A stretch of DNA of 64,000 nt, from NCBI GenBank assembly GCA_048013815.1, contig CM106585.1, forward strand, positions 20,894,001-20,958,000, written 5' to 3'. This document shows, piece by piece, positions 21,601 through 33,200 of this stretch; the first letter of the stretch is position 1; every line of letters starts with the position of its first letter. This DNA is from Setoptus koraiensis. Its lineage: Eukaryota > Arthropoda. A program made the position numbers and the translations under genes. Below the pieces are notes generated by a model. The model was given only the letters and a program-made list of their open reading frames with translations, did not search any database and had not been told where the DNA came from.

Positions 21601-22021
21601 CTCGAAACAAGTAATACTGATTATGTCAGTATCTCGAGCGCTCAATTTTTTGGATGGACAAATATGATAGGAATATAGAAGCGAGTATGTAACGACATGT
21701 CGGAGATAACCATCTTGATAGATACACCGATAGGCAATGGCAAGTTTTTCAAATTTCTACCATAGTTCGATGATCATGTCAACTGCCTGCATGCCGAAAT
21801 TGGTGCAGTTCTAGCGGTCAATATTGCCACAATGAACAAATTTGCGAGACACAACAAGCTGGCAATGGCGCACTATGTGTTATATCGCGCGACCTGTGTG
21901 CGGTGTGCTATGCGAATGAGTCGTTTGGTCTGTTCAAAGCAGCTATAGAGTGTGACAAAATAAATCAAAATGTCTCAGATTTTCAATATAGCTAGATACA
22001 CATGTTGACTGCTTGCGTACA

Positions 22022-22294
22022 AAATTTGGTTAATTTATGATACCCAATTTCGTCACAATTAATAATTTTGCGAGACACAAAAAATCAGCAATGGCGTACT
22101 ATGTGTTATATCGCGCATCATGCATGCATGTAGCTATAAATAACATACATACAGCCATGATGAATATTCTGGATTGCTCAAAATAAGACGATCAACTCTT
22201 GAATATCTAAATATAACAGAGTCGAGGACATCAAATATAACGATCTGCTATTTTATTTTTGACAATAAACATACGGTTAAGGAATTCATATTTA
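22022..22294. repeat. Left copy of a direct repeat of about 275 bp
   Basis: Matches 23189-23467 with few differences over its whole length, from AAAATTTGGT to GGAATTCATATTTA. The TIR element at 22295-23170 fills the space between the copies. Confidence 0.9.
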
Positions 22295-23170
22295 GGTTGT
22301 TGTAGCGAATAGTGCCCCGCCCCGATTTTGATGAAACTTCCGGTACGGGTTCATCTTGACCCAAAACCATCGGGAAAAGTGGTCCGGAAGTGCGGAAACT
22401 TCCGGTTCCGGTTTTACAAAAAGTTGAATCTAGAGCTCTGAAATTCACTACAGAGACGTTTCAAGCTACGCTGAACACGATGACATAATTTTCAGCTCTG
22501 TGCGACTTCCGGTTTTCGAGATATAGAGATATTACTAGGGTTAGAAGACCGGAAGTGACCAAATTATTGCTTCGCTGCGCTCGGGGATGCACATGCGGTG
22601 TGTCTGAGAACTCGGCCTGCGGCCTCGTATTCTGGAGGCCGTCACATCTCCGTCGTCGCTCCCGCGACGACTGCGTGCGACGGGAACCCTTCGGGTAGGG
22701 TTGATGAGCGCTTCGGGTATCGGGCTTCGCCCTCTACCCTCCGCTCACATGACTGCAATCCATACACGAATGATAGAAAAAGAACGAAATGGGGACGCAT
22801 GGAAGGCTCTGAACATATATCCGGCACAGAAAAGGAGCTGCGCATCCTTAAGTGTTGAACAGAATGGGCCTGATAGCGCACGTATTTGTTCGTGCGCGCG
22901 GGTATTCCGTCCCGTCTACGCCCCTGCAGCGGTTTCATCCAGATATCTCGTCAACCGGAAGTGAGACAAATTTGAAATTGACGTTATCGTACTCTGCGTG
23001 CTCTGATTCACATGTATAGTGAGTTTCAAGCCTGTATCTCATTTTTTTTGTAAAACCGGAACCGGAAGTTTCCGCACTTCCGGACCACCGAGGTTATTGT
23101 TTTTGGGCCCTACGGGCCCCGTGTGTGAAGTTTCATCGAAATCTGACTGGGGCATATTCGCTACACACCC
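22295..23170 (+). mobile_element. TIR DNA transposon, 876 bp, without matching target duplication
   Basis: The ends are GGTTGTTGTAGCG and the reverse complement of GGGTGTGTAGCG. The core at about 22603-22762 is intact. The left flank CATATTTA is not repeated on the right, where ACTGTCAT follows, yet the uninterrupted CATATTTAGAGG occurs at about 23457 in the right copy of the direct repeat. The missing duplication fits a rearrangement after insertion. Confidence 0.85.
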
Positions 23171-23188
23171 ACTGTCATTTATTACTTA

Positions 23189-23467
23189 ACAAAATTTGGT
23201 GAATTTGTGATACCCAATTTAGTCACAATTAATAATTTTGCGAGACACAAAAAATCATCAATGGCGCACTATGTGTTATATCGCGCACCATGCATGTATG
23301 TAGCTATAAATAACATACATACAGCCATGATGAATATTCTGGATTGCTCATGATAAGACGATCAACTCTTGAATATCTAAATATAACAGAGTCGAGGACA
23401 TCAAATATAACGATCTGCTATTTTATTTTTGACAATAAACATACGGTTAAGGAATTCATATTTAGAG
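23189..23467. repeat. Right copy of a direct repeat of about 275 bp
   Basis: Pairs with 22022-22294. It carries the site that the TIR element occupies in the left copy, without the insertion. Confidence 0.9.
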
Positions 23468-23670
23468 GTAATATATTCAGACCATTCTCATCCTGTTTGA
23501 CAGCTGCATTACCTCAGACGATGTTCAGTACGATTGGTGATGATAAATTCAAATTGTGCGGAGCTGTCAGTAAACTAACAAATTGTTTTGTGATTTAAAT
23601 AATATGTAACAACTGGTATATCTTCTGATCGATCTTTCGCGCAACACTCATGTTGATAAACGTGTCATTT

Positions 23671-24060
23671 TCTAAGCGTTTCATTGTACTAAATCCGTCT
23701 AGTTTTTGCACTCCTAACTTCCCCAGTGCTAAATTCAATTTGTAAACAGCTAGTATGATCGCATGCTAATTTTTACTAGTTAGCGTCTCAGCCTCTACTG
23801 TATAATTTATTTCTAAAAACTCCGCCTCCTAGCCTTACGTGTGCTAGATTTTAAGAGTCAACATTTTAGCGTTTCATTGTGCTAAATCTGTCTAGTTTTT
23901 GCACTCCTAACTTCCCCAGTGCTAAATTCAATTTGTAAACAGCTAGTATTATCGCATGCTAATTTTTACTAGTTAGCGTCTCAGCCTTCACTGTATAATT
24001 GTTTCCTAATGACTCCGCCTCCTAGCTTTCTCTGCACTAACAAACTAGATAGATTCACAA
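23671..24060. repeat. Tandem duplication with a 203-bp period
   Basis: Two adjacent copies start at about 23676 and 23879 (both GCGTTTCATTGT). They share TAGTTTTTGCACTCCTAAC and TAATTTTTACTAGTTAGCG. Inside each, CTAA/TTAG-rich words recur. It is not seen elsewhere in the window. Confidence 0.85.
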
Positions 24061-24426
24061 CAATGAAGCCTACAAAATGCTCACCAACGCCTCCGCTGTG
24101 CTAATTTTTTCTAGAAGGAGAAAAGCACTGATTTGTTCTGTCACGTGAATAAACGTAGTCATAATCACCACCCCAATAGCTACTTAATTAAAATTAAGCG
24201 CTAAAAATTAGTCCGGAAGCCAGGAAACTTCCGGTTCCGGGTTGACATAAAGTTAGAGTATCTAAACATTACACATGTTAACTCTATGGAGATTTGAGTC
24301 TCTCAATTTCTGTGTTGAAGTATCTAAGCCATTTCCGGGCACGAAGGGTAATTAAGTACGTGGCATTTTTGAAACTGTTCTCACCAGGATAAATTCTTGA
24401 AACTTTCTAGAGAAAGCTAGCACCGT

Positions 24427-24900
24427 CTCACAGAGCACTTAATTTTAATTAGGTAAATCATGTAAATATCTTGATATCTGAACATGTTCCCACCTATCCG
24501 TTTTGACGATACTGCGTGTGTGTGTGGTGCATGTTGCTCGCAACAATCTGTGCTAGTATGATCAGCCATCAATAGGCCGTTTTCGAGACAGAAAGAAATT
24601 TCGGATGACGGATGTCATGTATAGTCATCGATTTCTAAACATGTTTCCACCTATCCGTTTCGATGATGCTCAGTCAACTTATAATCAATTTTCTTTCTCT
24701 AGTATTGGCGCTATAGGCCATTATTGAGAACATGTGCCTATACAGTATGTGTGATTTTCAATACTGTCCTCACTAGGATAAATTCTTGAAACTTTCTAGA
24801 GACAGCAAGCACATATCACTACTTAATGAACTGTCCAAACCTCTAGATCGTTCACTGGAAAAATTAAGCGCTCTTATACTGGTATAATCAGTATAACTTG
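24427..24900 (+). mobile_element. Short variant Helitron-like element, about 475 bp
   Basis: The 5' end GAGCACTTAATTTTAATTAGG and the 3' end GGAAAAATTAAGCGCTCT, hairpin TATACTG-GTATAAT-CAGTATA, ACTTG, followed by TT. It has no minisatellite. The 3' half is shared with 15423-15723. Confidence 0.7.
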
Positions 24901-25070
24901 TTTTTGCCTCACTAGTTACACACGGTGAGCAGGCGAACCGCAACAGGGTGACAGTCGCACCATTCGAACGCCGGCTAGACCGACGACTAATCAGCGCGAT
25001 GAATCAATGTTATAGTTAAATTAATGAAAATATTGTTACCAATGGAATCAACGGTTTTGTGGGCACAATT

Positions 25071-25393
25071 TTATCGACGCTTGTCTTGCAATGTAAGAGT
25101 GATCAGGGCGCTGAGCGTTTCACGCGGCGCGCAAAGGTGAGGAACACATCCTCGAGTCGAACACATCCTGGTGTCGCTAATGAGATATCTGAATTTGACT
25201 GCGGGCAGTGCGGCCTCTCGTTCCGCTTCCATCCATTCGAACAACTGCGAGCGCGTGATGAGGTCGTCGGTGACGCGATACACAACAGAATAAATGTTGA
25301 CATAATCCAGCGATATTGATGATGATCTTGCCATCAGATTGTGCGTCAATTGTTGCTGCAAATCGGCCACTAGCTTGTTGGCGCCAGTTGTTT
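25071..25393 (-). pseudogene. Coding-looking gene fragment, unrecognised
   Basis: An open minus-strand frame runs out of the neighbouring TIR element at 25393 and down to a TAA at 25071. From about 25390 to 25180 it reads like real protein (KLVADLQQQLTHNL, DYVNIYSVVYRVTDDLIT, then LFEWMEAEREAALPAVKFRY). After about 25170 another frame reads better (VRLEDVFLTFARRVKR), suggesting a frameshift or a short duplication: CACATCC(T) followed by TCGAACACATCCT is repeated there. The block 24901-25393 is single-copy and bounded by elements on both sides. No domain is recognised. It may be a broken host gene or an exon with its partners displaced. Confidence 0.35.
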
Positions 25394-27128
25394 GGGTGTT
25401 GTAGCGATTAATGCCCCAGTCTGATTTCAATGAAACTTCACACATGGGGTCCGTAGGGTCCAAAAATGATAACCTTGGTGGTCCGGAAGTGCGGAAACTT
25501 CCGGTTCCGGTTTTACATAAAAATTGAGATACGGACTTGAAACACTCTACACATCTAGATTTAAGCACGCAGGGTACGATACAGTAGATCTCAAGCCTGA
25601 ACAACTTCCGGCTCACAAGATATTCGGTGGAAATCGCTGCAAGGGCGGTGACGGGACGGAATATCGACCGAGTGCGTGCGCTAGCAGGCCCGTACTGATC
25701 AAATCAAGTGATACTGATTCTATCAGTATCTCAAGCGCTTAATTTTTTGGATAGACGAGTATCGTTGGAATTTGGATGCGAGTATGTGACAACATGTCGG
25801 AAATGAACATCCATGCCTGTCAGATCAGAGTAGCCGAGAAGATGACAGAATGAATACAAGTTCTCCAAATTTCTATCGCAGCATGATACACATGTGGATT
25901 GCTTGCGTACGGAATTTAGTAAGATTCTTATGGTCAGTTTCGCCACAATGAGTAATTTAGTTAGACACACCAATTAGTCAATGGTGCACACTTTGTGACC
26001 ATCGAACTTCGAATTGTGACCATCGAACTTCGACAGAGCAGATGAAACTATCGTCAGAAAATCGAATTTTCAATTTCGAATTTCGAAATTCGAATTTTCA
26101 ATTTCGAATTTCGAAATTCGAATTATGACCCTCGAACTTCGACCATCGACCATCGAACACCAAACTACATCTACCGAACATGAAACAGTGATACGATTAT
26201 CTATTTCCAATTTCGAACTCTGACTGTCGAACTTAGAACACTGACCAACGAACTCCGAACGAGCAGCTGGAACTTTCATCAGGAATTCGAATTTTCAATT
26301 CCGAATCTCGATGTTCGAATTGTCACCACCGAACTTCTCACAAATTCGACCAAGTTAAATCTACATAGCATTGCATACGAAATATTTCCGAGTGAAGCGA
26401 AAATAGACTAAGTCGAATCTCCATAAGAATACATGTGTAATGTTGAGGAGAATTTCAGGATTTTCACAAATTTGACTAAGTCAGACCTCCATAGGATTAC
26501 ATAGTCACGTGAATAGATTAGCAATAAACACCAAACCAATAGCAACTTAATTAAAATTAAGCGCTAAAAAAAGCCTGCGCAACTTCCGGTTCTCGAGATT
26601 CTCGCAGTTGGATGTGCAGCTCCACGATGAACAGTCCGTTCTTCTACTTACGGTCGTGTATGGATTGCAGTCATGTGAGCGGAGGGCAGAGGGAGCAGCC
26701 CGATACCCGAAGCGCTCATCAACCCTACCCGAAGGGTTCCCGCCGCACGCAGTCGTCGCGGGAGCGACGACGGAGATGTGACGGCCTCCAGACTACGAGG
26801 CCGCAGGCCGAGTTCTCAGACCCATCACATACTCATTCCTGAGCAAAGCGGAGCTCCAATTTCTCCGCTTCCGGTCTTCTTACGTCAAATATATCTGTAT
26901 ATCTAGAAAAACGGAAGTCGCACAGAGCTGAAAATTATACCATCATAACCAGCGTGGTCAGTAACGTCTCTCTAGTGAGTTTCAGACCTCTAGCTTTAAC
27001 TTCATGTAGAATCGGAACCGGAAGTTTCCGCACTTCCGGACCACTTTTCCTGATGGTTTTGGGTCAAGATGAACCTGTACCGGAAGTTTCATCAATATCG
27101 GAGCGGGGCACTAATCGCTACAACAACC
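25394..27128 (-). mobile_element. TIR DNA transposon split in two by a Helitron-like element
   Basis: 25394-25704 carries one end (GGGTGTTGTAGCG) and 26574-27128 the other (reverse complement of GGTTGTTGTAGCG), both in minus orientation, with the GC-rich core at about 26658-26820. Subtracting the Helitron-like element between them leaves about 865 bp, matching the 855-862 bp of complete copies. The 8 bases left of it (AGTTGTTT) are not repeated on the right. Confidence 0.8.
25705..26573 (-). mobile_element. Helitron-like element inserted in a TIR element, about 870 bp
   Basis: The 3' terminus is at 25705 (motif AGCGCTTAATTTTTT, hairpin ATACTGAT-TCT-ATCAGTAT, CACTTG), then the body with the uninterrupted versions of two sites that carry TIR insertions elsewhere, a short minisatellite (about 25990-26330) and the conserved 5' region, ending in AGCGCT plus an A-run at 26561-26573. 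It is a full-length copy with no gene. Confidence 0.85.
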
Positions 27129-27130
27129 CA

Positions 27131-27235
27131 TTTTTTTTATCTCCGGAACCGGAAGTTTCCGCACTTTTGGACCACGCCATGTGGAGCCCCTGCGCAGCCT
27201 GTGTGTGGAGTTTCATTGAATTCTGAGTGAGGAAA
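27131..27235 (+). mobile_element. TIR element right-end fragment
   Basis: Contains CTCCGGAACCGGAAGTTTCC, the normal lead-in to a right end, followed by a decayed terminal region (GTGTGTGGAGTTTCATTGAA). It abuts the right end of the preceding split copy. Confidence 0.7.
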
Positions 27236-30200
27236 ATCCACCATTTTTTCCAAAATTACTAAAGAACCAGGAGGTCTAGCCATACCAAATTTTCACACGA
27301 TTAACATACACACATTAGTCATCGTCTGAACTAGAATTAGCCATATTGTACAAAAAATAAATTTTTCATTTGACTTCAAATAAACAAAATTTTCATTTTC
27401 AAATTTTTCAGTTTTATAAATTTAATTTTCTCTGTCGGATCATTCTAATTCTAGTTCACACGATAGAAGCATCTGAGATGATTCATAATGAGAGGTCAGA
27501 TTTACTCGGACCGAAGGTATTGATCAGCTATTGCGTAAACAGTAGACATATACCCGATGCGGACCGACCCGACTTACTGCGCATGCTCAGAGAAGGGAGG
27601 GGCGGAACCCGAGGGGTCCCCACCATCAGATAGAGCACAGTCTGATGTGTCTGCCAGTAAAAGAATTGTGTGTGAGAGACAACCCTGTTGTGAGTAAACC
27701 CTGTTTGAATGCGCACGATAATTCAGGTTGCGTTCAACCCTGAGAAGTCGGATACCCCCTTAAGCCATCTGCGCATGGCTTCCGTAGTTTAGTGTAACGG
27801 CCTGTATTTACAGACACACTTATTAAGGGTGTTTCAATCGAAGGGCGAATTTTCATTCAATAAACTTAATACTCAAACATCTTAACTCGCTTTATGTCAA
27901 ATGCTGCGCACGTGGGGAGCCGAGCGAGTCTATTTCAAGGCGACTTCTCTCGCTCTGTAGTGATACAAACTAGCCAAGATGCGACAGCTACAAGCTTTCG
28001 CCAAACACTACGCAAGTTGCCTTTGACAAGTATGTGTGTTGGAGGCTGTCGATAACAAAAAGATAATAAAAAGATAAAACAGTCAGCAGACAGGTATCCA
28101 GACAAGAGCATGCTTTGTCGTTTCCGGACAACAACAACGACATCCGCTCAGTTAGTTTTTTGCCGCTATGTGTGATAACTAATTTTCAACTAAGTTTTGT
28201 GTGCAGCAACACAGTTTCATTAATACATGTTTTATGTACATACGTAACGTCTCCGGCTGTGGTAATGAGATTAAATCCATGCAAGCCAAGCAGACAACAA
28301 AACTTGTAGACAAACTTGACGCGTTCCCTACTTATCCGCTTGTCCACCTTACACGAGCCCTTCTTTTGCCGGCTTCGGCGAGCTTGTGCTTATCGGCAAA
28401 ACGGCAAGCTTTGCAAGTAGAACAAGGAAGAAACAAAAAAAGTAAACTTTTCACTACAATGTTTCTCTTTGTTTGTTGCTTGTTAATTCAATGATGAGGC
28501 GCGACAACAGATAACTCCGATAACGACCATTCACAACAGCTATGCACACTGCCAACAATATTGTAACCTTGTCCGCTTGCAGTGAAATGCCGTTCGTTTT
28601 GCTCGCCGGAGACGGTTGTTGGTAATTATGCGCGCTTCTTATCTTATCAGCATCAGCATTAACATCAGCATTAATATTAACATTGGTTAGCTGCATCGTG
28701 ACACATGATTGTGTGAATCGTTTGCCCATAATCACACCGTTGATGACATTATTATCTTGGAAAAGTAGAACTGTCGCAAAAATTGAATCTACAAATCGAC
28801 TGGCAACTGTCAGATATTGTGTCAGATGTTGTGTCTGGCTAATAGTTCGGATAGTGTCGGCCTAGAGGACAGACTGGCCACGACAGCTCGTTCAATGGTC
28901 TCGAACATGCAGATATCACATATAGAGATTACACTTTGTTATTTCGTATATTATTTGTTGTCCTTGTCGATCATCGCGACTCGTTGACAGCTCGCCTTGC
29001 TCTGTAACTCAAAACTTGTCACCACGGACACTATAAATTAGTTTGTGGTAAGTTTATTTGCGCAACAAGTCTTCGTTTGGTTAGTTAGTTCAGTGTCCGG
29101 ATGAAATTGGCGACAATCTCGCGTCGTTATTCGCTATGTTTGGTTGTAAGTTTAGTGGGCAGTTAATTGATTTCCGCCCAGGGTTCAATTATCAATCACA
29201 AACAACGTGTCATGCCTGCGAATACTCTCTGACATTGTTGTTTTTGTTATCGTGCATGTCTCACGGATGCATGCGATGCAAATTATCATTTATTGAAATT
29301 ACCATAATCACCATTACCAATTAGCTGTTTTGAGATAGTCGCTAACACATAATCAACTGCTTTGAGTATAATGTGAACGCGTGACAACATTCATGGGCGC
29401 CAAAGAGACCTTGTGGCAGATAAAAAATATCAAGCACTCAGTGAGCCCTGGCACGATATTTGCACCGATTTCGCTTGTGTTGCTGTTGGCAATTTGCACC
29501 ATCGGAGCAGACTTATTATTGGCCCAAATGGCAGTGGTGGCATTGAAATCGGACATTGGAGCTCGTATAGTTGTAGTACATTTGTTGTCAGTATATGCAA
29601 CGATGTGTTGGTCGGATAAAAACTGCTCGTTGTGATACTACTAACTGTTATTTTTGCTCGCTACTATTTGCCATTAATGGCCCACTAGTTAGATGGCGCC
29701 TTGGGCTACCATATAACTATTATCAGCGAGCTAACTAGTATTAGCGTGTTAATAGTGGTGCTATTAGGCTTGTCGTCGTGTGTTCATGTGACACTATGCA
29801 ATGCAAATTGGTTATGGTGCATGTAGAGGGGTAACGACGAGGCACACGACAAGCATACGCGACAAAACGACCAATGAATGCCCACATAATTGGTCTATTT
29901 TTTCAGCACTATTTGCCCAAAATGAAAAGAGAGACAGAGCGATATGTATATTTTGGCTGCTGCTGCTGCTGCAAAGTGACGAATATAGTTACAGCGGTAG
30001 ATTATGTATTAGAGAGAGATTCAATATACTTGCGATGGAGACTTTAATCATAACCCAATTGCTTTATGATGCGCAAATTATCCCATTCAACTGTTAAGCT
30101 GTTTTCACTAACTGTTAAGCTGCTTAGTCATTAATATATCTGCCGCATATAAAGTAAGTCGCTGCGGTTTGTCGCTATCGCGGCTGTGTCATGCCATGTT

Positions 30201-33200
30201 TTGACACACACACACACACACACACACGCTCGAGTTACATAACTGTTAGACGGGTCTGATACGTACGAGTGTGTTATGCAACCAAACAGCGGCTATAGTT
30301 ATGTAACCAGATAGCCGCAGACAGAGAGAGAGAGAGACATGAACAACCAACCAACACTTGCCTCTTTTGGGCCGTTCAGCTGGGCACAATGGGGCCCCTC
30401 GTAGGTGACTGGTGGCGCTGAGCATGCCGGCACAAGTTCACTGTGTGCCAGTCACAGCCATTTGGAGGCCATGTGAATATCGGCGCGATGGAACATGTGA
30501 ATATACCGGCCGACAGTGTGCCCGTGACGACGGAAGAGGAAGCCAAGAGAATGTGGCATTAGTATCATTAGGCGCATTACATAATGGCGCGCGTATGTGT
30601 GCGTGTGCGCGTTTGTGGATATCGCTGTTGTGCTAATAATAATCACTTTCGGCTGACAAGCCGGATGAAACTAACGGATCATCATTAAAAATGAAGGGGG
30701 CACCTAGGCGAGAATTATGGCCGCGTCGGGCCGAGCCGGGCCGGCTTGTTTCGGCGGCACAAGTCGATGGCAACACTATTATGGTACTTTGAAGATTGTG
30801 TGCAGTTGTTGCATTCAAACTTTCAAAGTGATCGTATCAAGTAGTGCCCACATAATGAATAAATGACGTCGGCCAAAAATAGTACTTTCCCTCAGCTTGT
30901 GACTCACAACTTGTGAGTGCGTGCGTGCTGGCCAAGCTAGCCAAAATGGAATATTTATTCCGCCATTTCTTTGCCTTGCTTCTTTTTTCCGCTTCAATCT
31001 TATCTTGATCTACTGTCTGGCCTCGCTCACGTGCTAGCGAGCCACCACGAATTGTTATGAATGAGAGCAGCCTGTAAAAGTATTACGGGCCGGCCAGACA
31101 ACCTTGGCTCTTTCTCTCGCTCTTTTGTGTTTGATTTTGGCCACGCCGGTCTGGGCACAACCCGTTCGACAAAACCGATTTTGTGCGGCAACAAGCGGCC
31201 CAACTTGAGATTAAGTTGTAGTAAATAATGGACAAGCCTCTCGTTGTAATAATAACGCCTTCTTTGGGCACTGGCCGAAGAAAATTCCGCCTCGTCTAAT
31301 AGAGGGCCTAATAGAGACTCTCTCTCTCTCTCTCTTTCTCCATTTCAATCGGCGCCTCTCTAGGTGCATTGTAAAATACTATAAATAGCCCAGACAAGAT
31401 TGATAGCCCCTCTATCTCTCACCACATCTGCTGCGAGACACCTTCTCGCTGGCGCTTGCACGCACTCGACACGCTGACACCTGAACCCTCAGCTTGCCAT
31501 TGAACCATTCAGCTTGATGGATTCAATGGCAAGCCGAATGTATTCAGTTATTATGCAAAGTGTTAGCGCACTAATAACTGTACTCACAGAAAATTCCAAT
31601 TGTCAATAATTTCGTTACGTTTCGCTTTTGGACTTAATATTTAAAAATTGGCTCAAAAGTGAGAGTGAAAGTAAAAAAGTTGTCCACAATTGATTGGCAA
31701 CGAGCAAGAAACAAAGCAGCCAGAAAAAAAGTTATACAACCAATGGGCCAGCAACTAGCCAGCTTGTGAACAGTGTGGCAGTGTCAATAAACCAATATGA
31801 TTGTTACTCACAATTTGTGAGACCAATCCGTGCCAAGTAGGCAGTTTATTTTGAGAGCGAGTCAGTTCTCAGATAAGTAACAGTCGAATAAAAAGCTAAT
31901 TCAATGAACGATATCGGTCAGATAATTAATTATTGCTATTCAATAGCATCTATTGCTATATGACTGGGTCCTCTCGTTCATTCCATTACGCAATCGGAAA
32001 TGGCGTTTAATTGGATTAGTATTATGAGTTGTTATTATTATTACATTATTATGTGTATGGTAGACACAATGGTGATGTTGCGTCAGTGAGATAGACACAA
32101 TTCAAAAACAATTATGCACTCATGGATAGTTGTTCAATCGCTCGATCGATGAATCGGCGAATGGGCGAATGGGCGAGTAAAATAATAGATAAATAAGCTC
32201 TCTTAGTGACTACATACTATTTGTGCACTAGATACTGGTAGTATGTAGCGCGTATTAATGTATAAAAGTAGCGGAATGGCGAGACAAGATAATGTGTTTT
32301 TGTTGGTGTGGTTAGATTGAGACATGTTGCATAAGCATTTTGGTGTTAATAGCGTGTTCATACTAAATACAGTGGGCATAGGTGCCGCTGTTGATGGCGA
32401 TGGGCACAATAAACAACAGCAAGCTTGGCCAGATATAATATGGGCATGATCATTGCTAGTCACTGTTGCCAGTGACTTATTGAGCTCGTCTAGCAGCAAA
32501 TATACATACTGTGTATATTGCATATGTGTATATACTGTACATATTGGTATATTGCATATAGTAATACAGTGAATGTAAGTCACAAATAATATTAGTCGAC
32601 TGCACAATAAGCAAATGGCATAATTTGTGAAAATGCGAAGGTGCTCAGATTTGGGGCGAACAACAACAGCTAACAGTTGTAAGAGATGGCTTTGCTTGCA
32701 TCTAAAGTGAGCCTACAATTTACAATTTATTTGGCGAGTGTTGTGCACACTGTATGTGATATCTAGGCCAATATATCTCTTATCTCATGGCAGCGATCTC
32801 ATCTCATCTCAGCTCTCTCGCATTCACTTTTACTCTCATCGCGTCTCATGGCGTCTCATCGCGTCTCATGGCGTCTCATCGCCGCTCATCTCGTCGCGTC
32901 CCATCTCATGGCATCGCTCGCTTTCTGGCACACAAACGCACACACAAAGAGCCAGTATTGATAGTCGACGCGATTCCCAAGATCATTTGAAAGAACTGCG
33001 CTAGATAAAGCCAGTCTCGAGACCATTAGATATCGCGGGCTGGCTGTTGGCAGCTTTTGTCACAAGTCTGTTGAGTGCGGCCGCCAGCGTGGACACATCT
33101 GGGCATGTCGCCGTGGGGCCAACTCGCCATCGGAGCGGCCGAGCCGGCCAACGGGCCAACGGTCAAACATCAAAACAAGCGAGCAAATGAGTGACTGCGC

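Larger units (their letters stand above)
21608..24207 (-). mobile_element. Composite minus-strand Helitron-like region
   Basis: The 3' terminus lies at 21608 (hairpin ATACTGATTATGTCAGTAT, motif AGCGCTCAATTTTTT). A 5' terminus of the same orientation lies at 24142-24207 (TTTTTAGCGCTTAATTTTAA on the minus strand). Between them are a TIR element (22295-23170), a duplicated body segment (22022-22294 and 23189-23467) and a tandem duplication at 23671-24060. Whether the two termini belong to one insertion is an inference from orientation and order. Confidence 0.5.

Noticed and set aside
27779-27850. tRNA-Val-like string (GGCTTCCGTAGTTTAGTGTAA) that might be a tRNA gene or a tRNA-derived SINE head
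   Set aside because: The A-box-like half resembles tRNA-Val, but the anticodon stem does not pair and no good B box or acceptor closure follows. At most it is a fossil.
27400-27900. AT-rich stretch followed by a GC-rich block, considered as a retroelement end
   Set aside because: No paired copy, no target duplication, no primer-site match and no coding domain were found.
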